Shown piece after piece: positions 23,122-30,971 of a stretch of 48,101 nt of DNA. Origin of the DNA: Clostridia bacterium (GTDB lineage Bacteria; Bacillota; Clostridia; Oscillospirales; SIG627); NCBI GenBank assembly GCA_017439965.1, contig JAFSID010000094.1:1-48101 (forward strand). Reading direction: 5' to 3'. Position numbers and translations under genes: made by a program. Within the stretch, counting starts at the first letter, position 1, and every line of letters starts with the position of its first letter. The notes beneath the pieces are model-generated. The model saw nothing but the letters and a program-made list of their open reading frames with translations, searched no databases and had not been told where the DNA came from.

Positions 23122-24587
23122 TTGGCGAAGGCTTTAACGACGGACTTATACCTGTATCGTGCCGATGAGAAACGAGTGTTATAATATGACTCAAAGTTGG
23201 AGTTCATATTCTTGATCATCGTCTGGAGCATAAAGGAGAAGCCCTGCCATCCATCGTAGATGTAGCCGAAGTCAAAGGTACGGCCGTCGATGATAAGGTC
23301 CATTATCTCCTTGGACTCGGAGTCGCGGAGGTATCTCGTTTTGAGTGCAATCTCGTAGAAGGTGGGAGTTATGGTCTTCCAGGTCTCAGCGGAGAGAGCC
23401 TCGACGATAGTACCGACGAAGGCGGTGTCCTTAACGGTCTTGGGAATTGCAAGTACGGTATGATAGCCGTCTGCCATGGTATGATATTCTGCCTGATTTT
23501 CGTCGTACTTGGGATAAGGAAGCACGCCGTAGTCATCCTCAAAGTTACGGAAGCCCGTGCTGGTGAAGCTACCGAGCTGACAGGGAACGAAGATAGCCTT
23601 TTTTGCAAGGAACATATCGGTGGGATAGCTTGAGCCTGAGACCGCATCGTTTTCGTAGTAAACACCGCCCGTGTTATAGATGAGGTCGTAAAGGTCTGTG
23701 ACGATGTTGTTTATCTTGTCGGTCTTGATGGAAATCTGAGGAACACCGTCCTCGTCCTTCGTGCATACGGGGTTATCAAAGGACCAGAGGTATGTGTTCA
23801 TCTGAGAGCCGTTGCCGTGTGCCATACCGTAAAAGTCTGCGCTGTCGCGCTTATCGTTACCGTCGTCAACGTAAACGCCCTTTACAAGCTCAAGAAGCTT
23901 ATCAAAGGTCCACTTGCCGTCAAGCACCGTCTTATAAAGGTCACCCATTTCGTAGGATGCGGCAAGATTCTTGTTGAACGCCATACAGTAGGTGGAGGTG
24001 ATAGAGGTGAAGTTGAAGTCGGAGACCGCAAGAGGACATACGCCGTCAACGGTAAGCTCATCGGTATTACTTGCCGCCCACCAGGGCTTTTCAAAATTGA
24101 TATTCTCTATATCGTACCAGTTAAGGAAGAGCTTCTTTAAAACAAGGCTTCCCGTGTCTACCGCCATACCGAGAAGGAGGTCGAACTCGTCGGAGCCTGC
24201 AAGAACGGTCTTGGAAACGTAGCTGGATACCTCGGCATAAGTACCCGTGTAGCCGAGAGTAAGCTTTACGTTGAAGCGCTTTTCTACGGTCTCATTACGG
24301 GCAAATTTTGCATCTTTTATGAGGTCGCCCTGATTACGCTCCTCTTCCTCGATTTGAAATTCCGTAGGAATGTGGGTAACGATTCTGAACTCACGTCCGC
24401 CGTAATCTACCGTCTCAAGATCATCGGAAACGAGACTTCTCTCATAAAAAAGAGACTGCTCGTCGTATACCTTTTCCCCGTTGTCATTTTTCTCGGTCTC
24501 TCCGTCGTCCTTATCGCAGGAGAAAAGGAGGGTTGAGGAGGAAAGCAGCATAAGTACCGCCAACAAAAGTGATAAAAATCTTTTCAT
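23115..24587 (-). CDS. Solute-binding-type lipoprotein, paralogue 2
   Basis: 490 residues. Signal ends TLLFSC, then a DKDDGE-rich linker. Body aligns end to end with paralogue 1, sharing long identical runs such as the C-terminal RYRYKSVVKAFAKI and ETWKTITPTFYEIALKTRY with single changes. The differing stretches cluster near residues 325-355 (YYENDAVSGSSYPTD, FVPCQLGS), a region that in family 1 binding proteins lies around the cleft. It has its own promoter; its 3' end and element D4 duplicate the arrangement at paralogue 1 almost exactly. Confidence 0.8.
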   Translation of the reverse strand: MKRFLSLLLAVLMLLSSSTLLFSCDKDDGETEKNDNGEKVYDEQSLFYERSLVSDDLETVDYGGREFRIVTHIPTEFQIEEEERNQGDLIKDAKFARNETVEKRFNVKLTLGYTGTYAEVSSYVSKTVLAGSDEFDLLLGMAVDTGSLVLKKLFLNWYDIENINFEKPWWAASNTDELTVDGVCPLAVSDFNFTSITSTYCMAFNKNLAASYEMGDLYKTVLDGKWTFDKLLELVKGVYVDDGNDKRDSADFYGMAHGNGSQMNTYLWSFDNPVCTKDEDGVPQISIKTDKINNIVTDLYDLIYNTGGVYYENDAVSGSSYPTDMFLAKKAIFVPCQLGSFTSTGFRNFEDDYGVLPYPKYDENQAEYHTMADGYHTVLAIPKTVKDTAFVGTIVEALSAETWKTITPTFYEIALKTRYLRDSESKEIMDLIIDGRTFDFGYIYDGWQGFSFMLQTMIKNMNSNFESYYNTRFSSARYRYKSVVKAFAKI

Positions 24588-24619
24588 AAGCTTGATCCTT
24601 TCAAAATATTGTTACTTAA

Positions 24620-24648
24620 AGTATATCACCAAATCATTAATATTTCAA
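24620..24648 (-). promoter_or_regulatory. Promoter of lipoprotein paralogue 2
   Basis: Minus strand TTGAAA, 17-base spacer, TATACT. The leader from the -10 to the ribosome site (ending AAAGGATCAAGCTTATG) is nearly identical to that of paralogue 3. Confidence 0.8.
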
Positions 24649-24707
24649 GATATATTTTTATAATGAATGTAGGATGTCGAAAAGGTGAAAAGCATTGACA
24701 AAGCGGT

Positions 24708-24760
24708 CGGCAATTCTCGCCTATCTTAATCTATGGCGAGGTCGTATTAAATGCAATTTC
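24708..24760. repeat. Short hairpin repeat, type II, copy 1
   Basis: CGGCAATTCTCGCCTATCT, then GGCGAGGTCGTATTAAATG and CAATTTC. CTCGCC and GGCGAG form a hairpin. The same sequence occurs at 45818-45873 and, right half only, at 46977-47007. Confidence 0.75.
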
Positions 24761-24772
24761 TCAATATACAAA

Positions 24773-24805
24773 AAGGCTATAAGCCCTTTGCGGACTTATA
24801 GCCTT
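24773..24805 (-). terminator. Intrinsic terminator after lipoprotein paralogue 3
   Basis: Minus strand AAGGCTATAAG, loop, CTTATAGCCTT followed by TTTTGTATA; an 11-base stem eight bases after the stop codon. It takes the place that palindromic elements hold at paralogues 1, 2 and 4. Confidence 0.88.
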
Positions 24806-24812
24806 AGAGTTA

Positions 24813-26288
24813 TTAAAGCTTTGAAAAGGTTTTTACAATACTCTTGTATCTGTAACGCGCACTGGGGAATATTTTTGTGTACTGGGACTCAAAATTGTTA
24901 TTTCCTGCCGCTATCATTCTCTGAAGTGTGAAGGAGAAGCCCTGGAAGCCGTCGTAGATATATCCGAAATCAAAGGTGCGTCCGTTGATTACAAGGTCAA
25001 GGACCTCCTTGGACTCGTTGTCGCGCAGATATCTCGTTTTGAGAGCAACCTCGTAGAAGGTGGGGGTTACGGTTTTCCAGGTCTCAGCCGAAAGCGCCTC
25101 TACTATCTTTCCGACGTAAGCCGTATCCTTGACGGTCTTGGGCACTGCAAGGACGGTATGGAAGCCGTCTGCCATTGTCTTGTACTCGGTTTGATTTTCA
25201 TCGTACTTGGGATAAGGAACTATTCCGTAATCATCCTCGAAGTCGCGGAAGTCGGTGCTTGAGCAAGAGCCGAGTCCGATGGGCACGAAGATGGCTCTCT
25301 TGGCAAGGAACAATTCGTAAGGATAGCTTGTGCCCGAGGGAGCATCGTTTTCGTAATATACACCACCCGTATTATAAATGAGGTCGTATATATCGTTCAC
25401 AATGTTGTTTATCTTATCCGTCTTGATAGCTATCTGAGGTACACCCTCCTCGTCCTTTACGCAAACGGGATTGTCGAAGGACCAGAGATAAGTATTTACC
25501 TGCGAGCCGTTGGAGTGTGCCATTCCGTAAAAGTCGTTGAAGTCACGCTTGTCGTTACCGTCGTCAACGTATACGCCCTTTACGAGTTCAAGAAGCTTGT
25601 CAAAGGTCCACTTGCCGTCAAGCACCACCTTGTAAAGATCACCCATTTCATAGGATGCGGCGAGGTTCTTGTTGAACGCCATACAGTAGGTTGAGGAGAT
25701 TGCCGAGAAGTTGAAGTCGGATATTGCAATAGGCGCAACACCGTCAACGGTCAGCTCGTCGGTAACGCTTGACGCCCACCAGGGCTTTGAAAAGTTTACG
25801 TTTTCAATGTCGTACCAGTTAAGGAAAAGCTTCTTTAAAACGAGGCTTCCCGTGTCTATCGCCATACCCATAAGCAAATCAAACTCATCGGAGCCTGCAA
25901 GCACGGTCTTGGAAACGTAGTCGGAGCATTCGGAATAGGTGCCCGTGTAAGCAAGAGTAAGCTTTACGTTGAAGCGCTTTTCAACCGTTTCGTTACGGGC
26001 AAATTTAGCGTCCTTCATAAGATCGCCTTGATTACGCTCGTTTTCTTCTATGTAAAACTCCTTGGGCTGATGGGTCACTATACGAAACTCTCTGCCGCCG
26101 AAATCCTCTGCCGCAAGGTCATCTGAAACGAGACTTCTTTCGTAAAAGAGCGAATTTTCGTCGTAAACCTTTTGCCCGTTATCAGCCTCACCCTCCTGCT
26201 TTTCGTCATCCTTGTCACAAGAGAAAAGAAGTGCCGTCGATGAGAGCGTCATAACTATTGCCAACAAAAGTGATAAAAATCTTTTCAT
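24813..26288 (-). CDS. Solute-binding-type lipoprotein, paralogue 3
   Basis: 491 residues. Signal ends ALLFSC, then an acidic DKDDEKQEGEADNG linker. Groups with paralogues 1 and 2 by FDKLLELVKGVYVDDGNDKRD and VDTGSLVLKKLFLNWYDIENVNF. Distinct stretches include YSECSDYVSKT, PSGTSYPYELFLAKRAIF and GLGSCSSTDFRDFEDD, the last with an extra Cys. C-terminus IVKTFSKL. Unlike its two neighbours it ends in a conventional terminator. Confidence 0.8.
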   Translation of the reverse strand: MKRFLSLLLAIVMTLSSTALLFSCDKDDEKQEGEADNGQKVYDENSLFYERSLVSDDLAAEDFGGREFRIVTHQPKEFYIEENERNQGDLMKDAKFARNETVEKRFNVKLTLAYTGTYSECSDYVSKTVLAGSDEFDLLMGMAIDTGSLVLKKLFLNWYDIENVNFSKPWWASSVTDELTVDGVAPIAISDFNFSAISSTYCMAFNKNLAASYEMGDLYKVVLDGKWTFDKLLELVKGVYVDDGNDKRDFNDFYGMAHSNGSQVNTYLWSFDNPVCVKDEEGVPQIAIKTDKINNIVNDIYDLIYNTGGVYYENDAPSGTSYPYELFLAKRAIFVPIGLGSCSSTDFRDFEDDYGIVPYPKYDENQTEYKTMADGFHTVLAVPKTVKDTAYVGKIVEALSAETWKTVTPTFYEVALKTRYLRDNESKEVLDLVINGRTFDFGYIYDGFQGFSFTLQRMIAAGNNNFESQYTKIFPSARYRYKSIVKTFSKL

Positions 26289-26320
26289 AAGCTTGATCCT
26301 TTCAAAATATTACTGCTTAG

Positions 26321-26349
26321 AGTATATCACCAAACGGTATGTTTTTCAA
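26321..26349 (-). promoter_or_regulatory. Promoter of lipoprotein paralogue 3
   Basis: Minus strand TTGAAA, 17-base spacer, TATACT; spacer end TTTGGTGA and the leader match those of paralogue 2. Confidence 0.8.
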
Positions 26350-26363
26350 GTGCTTTTACAAAA

Positions 26364-26451
26364 AAGGAGTACCGATAGCTTATTTGCTTAAGCCAAGGCG
26401 TACTCCCATCTTGCTTTTAACACTGTATTGGACTAATTTATGACGCAAAAA
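26364..26451. repeat. Structured palindromic element, left-truncated subfamily b copy E1
   Basis: The middle stem GGAGTAC / GTACTCC closes an apical segment whose stem is GCTTA with TAAGC, a third version of that helix. The right arm runs CTTTTAACACTGTATTGGAC and ends GACGCAAAA. The left basal arm and the ACAAGGC core are missing; the left flank is the promoter region of paralogue 3. Confidence 0.75.
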
Positions 26452-26575
26452 TTTTGCTAAATAAATTCCGTTCAAGACAAGGCAAAAGCGGGTAGGAGTG
26501 TCGATGGAATACTTACATTTCGAGACACTCATATCCCGCTTTTAACGATGTATTGGACGAATTTATGACGCAAAA
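26452..26575. repeat. Structured palindromic element, subfamily b copy E2
   Basis: Foot TTTTGC (26452-26457) with GCAAAA (26570-26575), internal loop TAA/GAC, then ATAAATTCCGTTCAA with TTGGACGAATTTAT, core GACAAGGC, middle stem AAAAGCGGGTAGGAGTGTC with GACACTCATATCCCGCTTTT. The foot ends on the base next to the stop codon of paralogue 4 (26576-26578). Confidence 0.88.
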
Positions 26576-28054
26576 TCAGGTAAGCTTGTCAAACGCCTTA
26601 ACTATAAGCTTATACTGCATTCTTGCGGTTGCATATTGCTTGTCGTAATAAGACTCAAAGTTGGATATTCCGTCACGCATCATAAATTCGAGGGTGAAGG
26701 AGTAGCCCTTCCAGTTATCGTAGATATAACCGAAGTCGAAGGTACGGCCGTTGATGATTATATCCATAATTTCCTTGGACTCGTTGTCACGGAGATAACG
26801 GGTCTTGAGAGCGATTTCGTAGAGAGTGGGGGTAAGGGTCTTCCAGCTTTCCGCCGAAAGAGCCTCGGTAATCATACCGACGTACTCGGTATCACGGCAG
26901 GTCTTGGGCACTGCAAGAATAGTGTGGAAGCCGTCTGCCATCGTATGATATTCCGCCTGGTTTTCATCGTACTTGGGATAAGGAATAATTCCGATATCAT
27001 CATCAAAATTACGGAACTTTTCATCGGTGGGAGAGCCAATTGCACCGGTGGTAAAGATAGCGCGTTTCGCGTAGAATATATCACCTGAGAGAGCCTTCTC
27101 GTTGGTAAGCTGTCCATCGAAGTAAACGCCCTCGGTGTTATAGAACATCTCGTAAATATCGGTAACGATGGAGTTTATCTTATCGGTCTTAACAGCAATC
27201 TGAGGTACGCCCTCAGCATCCTTTGCACAGACGGGGTTATCAAACGCCCAGAGGTAAGTATTAACGCAGGAGCCGTTGCCGTGAGCAAGACCGTAAAAGT
27301 CGGATATATCACGGGTATCGTTACCATCGTCAACGTAGATATCCTTTACCATTTCGTGAAGCTTATCGTAGGTCCACTTGCCGTCAAGCACGATGCCGTA
27401 AATGTCCCCGAGCTCATAGGAGGCTGCAAGGTTCTTGTTGAAGAGCATACAGTAGGTAGAGGTAAGGGATGAGAAGTTGAGGTCGGATACGGCAAGAGGG
27501 CACTTGCCGTCATAGGTAAGGTCGGTCTTGTTGGACGCAGCCCACCAGGGCTTATCAAAGTTTACGTGCTCAATATTATACCAGTTAAGGAAGAGATTCT
27601 TCTGCACGAGACCGCCTGTGGATACAGCCATACCCATAAGCAGATCGAACTCGTCGTTGCCTGCAAGAACAGTCTTGGAAACGTAATCGGAAACCTCGCC
27701 GTACGTACCGTTATATACAACATTTATCTTGATATTGAAGCGGTTTTCAACTTTTTCGTTACGGGCAAGCTTTGCATCCTTGATAAGATCTCCCTTGTTT
27801 TGCTCCTCCTCGGGAATATATATATCCTTGAGGTTGTGGGTTACAATACGGAAATCACGTCCGCCGTAATTCATCTCGGGAAGGTCGTCGGAAACAAGGC
27901 TTCTTTCGTAAAAGATTGAGCCGTCATCAACAACTGCGGTGTCATCTGAATTGTTTTTCTTTTCCTCATTCTCTTCCTTGTCGCAGGAGAAAAGAAGAGT
28001 CGAGGCACTGACAAGCATAAGTACAGCCAGAATTAATGATAAAATTCTTTTCAT
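26576..28054 (-). CDS. Solute-binding-type lipoprotein, paralogue 4
   Basis: 492 residues from the ATG with GAAAGGAAA upstream; a Met seven codons earlier has no better site. Signal ends TLLFSC. With paralogue 5 it forms a second subgroup: VDDGSIFYERSLVSDDLP, LHEMVKDIYVDDGNDTRD and MFYNTEGVYF. The segment ALSGDIFYAKRAIFTTGAIG differs most from the others. Ends KAFDKLT with TGA, while the other four end without the extra Thr. Own promoter; element E2 follows at once. Confidence 0.8.
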   Translation of the reverse strand: MKRILSLILAVLMLVSASTLLFSCDKEENEEKKNNSDDTAVVDDGSIFYERSLVSDDLPEMNYGGRDFRIVTHNLKDIYIPEEEQNKGDLIKDAKLARNEKVENRFNIKINVVYNGTYGEVSDYVSKTVLAGNDEFDLLMGMAVSTGGLVQKNLFLNWYNIEHVNFDKPWWAASNKTDLTYDGKCPLAVSDLNFSSLTSTYCMLFNKNLAASYELGDIYGIVLDGKWTYDKLHEMVKDIYVDDGNDTRDISDFYGLAHGNGSCVNTYLWAFDNPVCAKDAEGVPQIAVKTDKINSIVTDIYEMFYNTEGVYFDGQLTNEKALSGDIFYAKRAIFTTGAIGSPTDEKFRNFDDDIGIIPYPKYDENQAEYHTMADGFHTILAVPKTCRDTEYVGMITEALSAESWKTLTPTLYEIALKTRYLRDNESKEIMDIIINGRTFDFGYIYDNWKGYSFTLEFMMRDGISNFESYYDKQYATARMQYKLIVKAFDKLT

Positions 28055-28088
28055 AGGTGTTTCCTTTCTTAGCAATATCCTTTATAAC

Positions 28089-28116
28089 AGTATAGCATAT
28101 CTTTCTGAAAAGTCAA
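28089..28116 (-). promoter_or_regulatory. Promoter of lipoprotein paralogue 4
   Basis: Minus strand TTGACT, 16-base spacer, TATACT. Confidence 0.75.
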
Positions 28117-28121
28117 GATAA

Positions 28122-28149
28122 AAGGAGCATTGCCGAAGCAATGCTCCTT
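28122..28149 (-). terminator. Intrinsic terminator after lipoprotein paralogue 5
   Basis: Minus strand AAGGAGCATTGC, small loop, GCAATGCTCCTT then TTATCTTG; 12-base stem six bases from the stop codon, abutting the -35 of paralogue 4. Confidence 0.88.
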
Positions 28150-28155
28150 GTGAAA

Positions 28156-29631
28156 TTAAATCTTATCAAGCGCCTTGACAACCGTCGTATACTGAAGTCT
28201 CGCCTGCTTGTAGCGTTTGTCGTAGTAGGACTGGAAATTTGAGTTACCTGCGCCGAATATCTGCGAAAGTGCGAAGGAGAAGCCCTGCCATCCGTCGTAA
28301 ATAAAGCCGAAGTCAAAGGTGCGTCCGTCGATTATAAGGTCGAGAACCTCCTTGGACTCGGAGTCACGAAGGTAACGCGTCTTGAGTGCTATCTCGTAAA
28401 GGGTGGGAGTAACGGTCTTCCAGGTCTCAGCGGACAGTGCCTCGACGATGGTACCAACGAACTCGGTATCCTTTACGGTCTTGGGAACTGCGAGAACCGA
28501 ATGATATCCGTCTGCCATAGTCTTATACTCAGCCTGGTTTTCATCATACTTGGGATAAGGAATGATTCCGTAATCGTCCTCGAAGTTGCGAAGCTTTTCA
28601 CCCGTAGGAGTGCTGAGCGTTGCGATAGCAAACACAGACTTCTTCTCGTAAAACCTCGTCTTACTGATACCCTTTTCGTTGTTATAGTCAATATCGTAGT
28701 AAACGCCTGCGGTATTATAGAACATATCGTAAAGCTTTGTAACTATTGTGTCTATCTTGTCGGTCTTGATTGCAACCTGTGGTACGCCCTCCTCGTCCTT
28801 CTTGCAGACGGGGTTGTCAAAGGACCAAAGATATGTATTTACGCAAGATCCGTGGTCGTGATAAATTCCGTAAAAATCGTTATCGTCACGAGTGTCGTTA
28901 CCGTCGTCAACGTAAAGGTCCTTTACCATTTCGTGAAGCTTGTCAATAGTCCACTTGCCGTCAAGAACGATATCGTAAATATTGCCAAGCTCATAGGATG
29001 CGGCAAGGCTCTTATTGAATATCATACAATAAGTCGAGGTGATTGACGAGAAGTTGAGGTCGGATACCGCAATGGGACACTTGCCGTTATATGTAAGCTC
29101 CTCAACGGTAGATTTAGACCACCATGGCTTGTCGAAATCAATGTTCTCGATTTCATGCCAGTTAAGAAACAGCTTCTTTGTAACGAGCCCTCCCGTATCA
29201 ACCGCCATACCCATAAGCAAATCGAACTCGTCAGAGCCTGAAAGAACGGTCTTGGAAACGTAGCTGGACACCTCGGAATAAGTACCGGTATACGCAATGC
29301 TGACCTTTACGCCGAAGCGGTTTTCAACGGCGTTGGTACGGGCAAAATGAGCGTCCTTGATAAGATCTCCCTTGTTTCTGTCCTCTTCCTTGACAAAGAC
29401 CTCACCGGGCATATGCGCAACGACCCTGAACTCTCTTCCGCCGTAATTTACGTCGGGAAGGTCATCCTTTACGAGACTTCTCTCATAAAAGATCGAGCCG
29501 TCGTCAACGAGCTGCTTCTTTTCTCCATCTCCCTTTTTGACCTCCTCGGGCTTATCCGAGCAGGAAAAAAGAAGCGCGCAAGAGGAGAAAAGCATAACGA
29601 ATACTAACAAAAGTGACAAAACTCTTTTCAT
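28156..29631 (-). CDS. Solute-binding-type lipoprotein, paralogue 5
   Basis: 491 residues. Signal ends ALLFSC; linker SDKPEEVKKGDGEKK is Lys-rich, unlike the acidic linkers of the others. Most divergent member: FARTNAVENRFGVKVS, LNWHEIENIDFDKPWWSKS, YNNEKGISKTRFYEKKSVF and LSQIFGAGNSNFQSYYDKRY. Shares LHEMVKDLYVDDGNDTRD with paralogue 4. It lies first in the direction of transcription and carries the strongest promoter of the five. Confidence 0.8.
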   Translation of the reverse strand: MKRVLSLLLVFVMLFSSCALLFSCSDKPEEVKKGDGEKKQLVDDGSIFYERSLVKDDLPDVNYGGREFRVVAHMPGEVFVKEEDRNKGDLIKDAHFARTNAVENRFGVKVSIAYTGTYSEVSSYVSKTVLSGSDEFDLLMGMAVDTGGLVTKKLFLNWHEIENIDFDKPWWSKSTVEELTYNGKCPIAVSDLNFSSITSTYCMIFNKSLAASYELGNIYDIVLDGKWTIDKLHEMVKDLYVDDGNDTRDDNDFYGIYHDHGSCVNTYLWSFDNPVCKKDEEGVPQVAIKTDKIDTIVTKLYDMFYNTAGVYYDIDYNNEKGISKTRFYEKKSVFAIATLSTPTGEKLRNFEDDYGIIPYPKYDENQAEYKTMADGYHSVLAVPKTVKDTEFVGTIVEALSAETWKTVTPTLYEIALKTRYLRDSESKEVLDLIIDGRTFDFGFIYDGWQGFSFALSQIFGAGNSNFQSYYDKRYKQARLQYTTVVKALDKI

Positions 29632-29664
29632 AGAATTATCTCCTTATTAGATTTATTTATATTC

Positions 29665-29693
29665 ATTATAGAATGCAAAAAACAATTTGTCAA
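29665..29693 (-). promoter_or_regulatory. Promoter of lipoprotein paralogue 5
   Basis: Minus strand TTGACA, 17-base spacer, TATAAT: full consensus, 33 bases before the start codon. Confidence 0.88.
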
Positions 29694-29732
29694 TTGGCAA
29701 AAAACGACACTGAGAGTGGACAAAACGAAACC

Positions 29733-30971
29733 TTATTCAGCATCCTCGCCGTCGGTAAGATATCCCGTATCCGAGTCGTCGGAATCAGGCAGTGCCTCGA
29801 CGTCACGAAGCTTTCGCTGAATTGCGCGCGTTCTTGTGGTAACGAGCTTGTCAAGGTCACGGTACGCCATATCAAGTCTCTTCTGAGTGGTGACCAGCAC
29901 CTCCTCAAATTTTGAGAACTCGGTCTTGACCTCACCGAGCACCTTCCATACCTCACCCGAGCGCTTCTGAATGGCAAGGGTGCGGAAGCCCATCTGTAAG
30001 CTGTTTAAGAGCGCCGCCATCGTGGTCGGTCCCGCAACGGTTATACGCCAGTCAGCCTGAAGCACCTCGACGAGTCCAAGCCTTACCACCTCGGCGTAAA
30101 GTCCCTCGGTTGGTAAAAACATTATTGCAAACTCAGTCGTATCGGGAGGAGAGATATATTTCGTATGAATATCCTTTGCAAAGCCCTTTATCCTCTGCAC
30201 AAGCTCTGCCTGAGCCGCTTGTATCTCGTCGGTGTTGCCTCCGTCGTAGGCATCGCAAAGCTTGACGTACGCATCCGACGGGAACTTTGAATCTATGGGC
30301 AAAAGCACCCTTTCGCCGTCGTTGGCACCGGGAAGCTTCACTGCATACTCAACGGGATTGGAGGTACCCTTGACGGTAACGGTATTCTTTTCGTACTGCT
30401 CGGGAGAAAGCATCTGCTCAAGTATTGCGCCGAGCTGAATTTCTCCGAGTATACCTCGGGTCTTAACGCCCGACAAAACCTTTTTCAAGTCACCGACTCC
30501 CGTCGCAAGAGTCTGCATTTCACCAAGTCCCTTGTAAACCTGCTCAAGCCTTTCGGAGACCTCCTTAAAGCTTCGGCTTATCCGCTCCTCAAGAGTGGAC
30601 TGAAGCTTTTCGTCAACGACCTGCTTCATTTCCGAAAGCTTCTTTTCATTCTTTTCCTCAAGGGACTGAAAACGGCGGTCAAGAGACTCGCGGAGCTCGG
30701 TCATTCGACGGTCGATAAGCTCGGTCATTGCCTTCGTGTTATCCTGAGATACCTTAAGGCTCTCGTTGACGCTGTTCTTCATTTCCGAAATTGTACGCGC
30801 CTGAGCCTCGGAGGAATTGTGAATAACGTTATAGGTTTCGAGACGGGACTGTCTCAGCTCCTCACTGATGCCACCGTCCTTTTTATCTCCGCTTTTCTTA
30901 ATCAAAACGATAAGCAAAGCGATGCATACAAGTAATAATACAGCACAAGCAAGTGTCAAATAAAGCTCCAT
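29733..30971 (-). CDS. rmuC: DNA recombination protein RmuC homologue
   Basis: 412 residues. One N-terminal membrane helix (3-24), a long coiled coil at about 35-155 (repeated SLEEKNEKKLSEMKQVVDEK pattern), then the RmuC nuclease-like domain with GVKTRGILGEIQLGAILEQM, LPIDSKFPSDAY and EFAIMFLPTEGLYAEV. In E. coli RmuC limits inversions at short inverted repeats, which is notable in a window rich in such repeats, though the link is only contextual. Last gene of the six-gene operon; the ATG shares a base with the mltG stop. Confidence 0.93.
   Translation of the reverse strand: MELYLTLACAVLLLVCIALLIVLIKKSGDKKDGGISEELRQSRLETYNVIHNSSEAQARTISEMKNSVNESLKVSQDNTKAMTELIDRRMTELRESLDRRFQSLEEKNEKKLSEMKQVVDEKLQSTLEERISRSFKEVSERLEQVYKGLGEMQTLATGVGDLKKVLSGVKTRGILGEIQLGAILEQMLSPEQYEKNTVTVKGTSNPVEYAVKLPGANDGERVLLPIDSKFPSDAYVKLCDAYDGGNTDEIQAAQAELVQRIKGFAKDIHTKYISPPDTTEFAIMFLPTEGLYAEVVRLGLVEVLQADWRITVAGPTTMAALLNSLQMGFRTLAIQKRSGEVWKVLGEVKTEFSKFEEVLVTTQKRLDMAYRDLDKLVTTRTRAIQRKLRDVEALPDSDDSDTGYLTDGEDAE

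Noticed and set aside
24695..24931. Small plus-strand frame of 78 codons across the type II repeat
   Set aside because: It overlaps the terminator and 3' end of a minus-strand gene; similarity to frames at 45.8 and 47.0 kb arises from the DNA repeat.
20627..26575. Insertion sequence or transposon carrying the lipoprotein genes
   Set aside because: No transposase or integrase frame is present in any copy or between them; the elements are too short to be autonomous.
26636..27088. Plus-strand frame of 150 codons opposite lipoprotein paralogue 4
   Set aside because: Antisense to a conserved gene and without a start signal; similar shadows occur opposite the other paralogues.
21013..29631. Complete ABC sugar importer operon
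   Set aside because: No permease or ATPase gene accompanies the five lipoproteins, and each gene has its own promoter.
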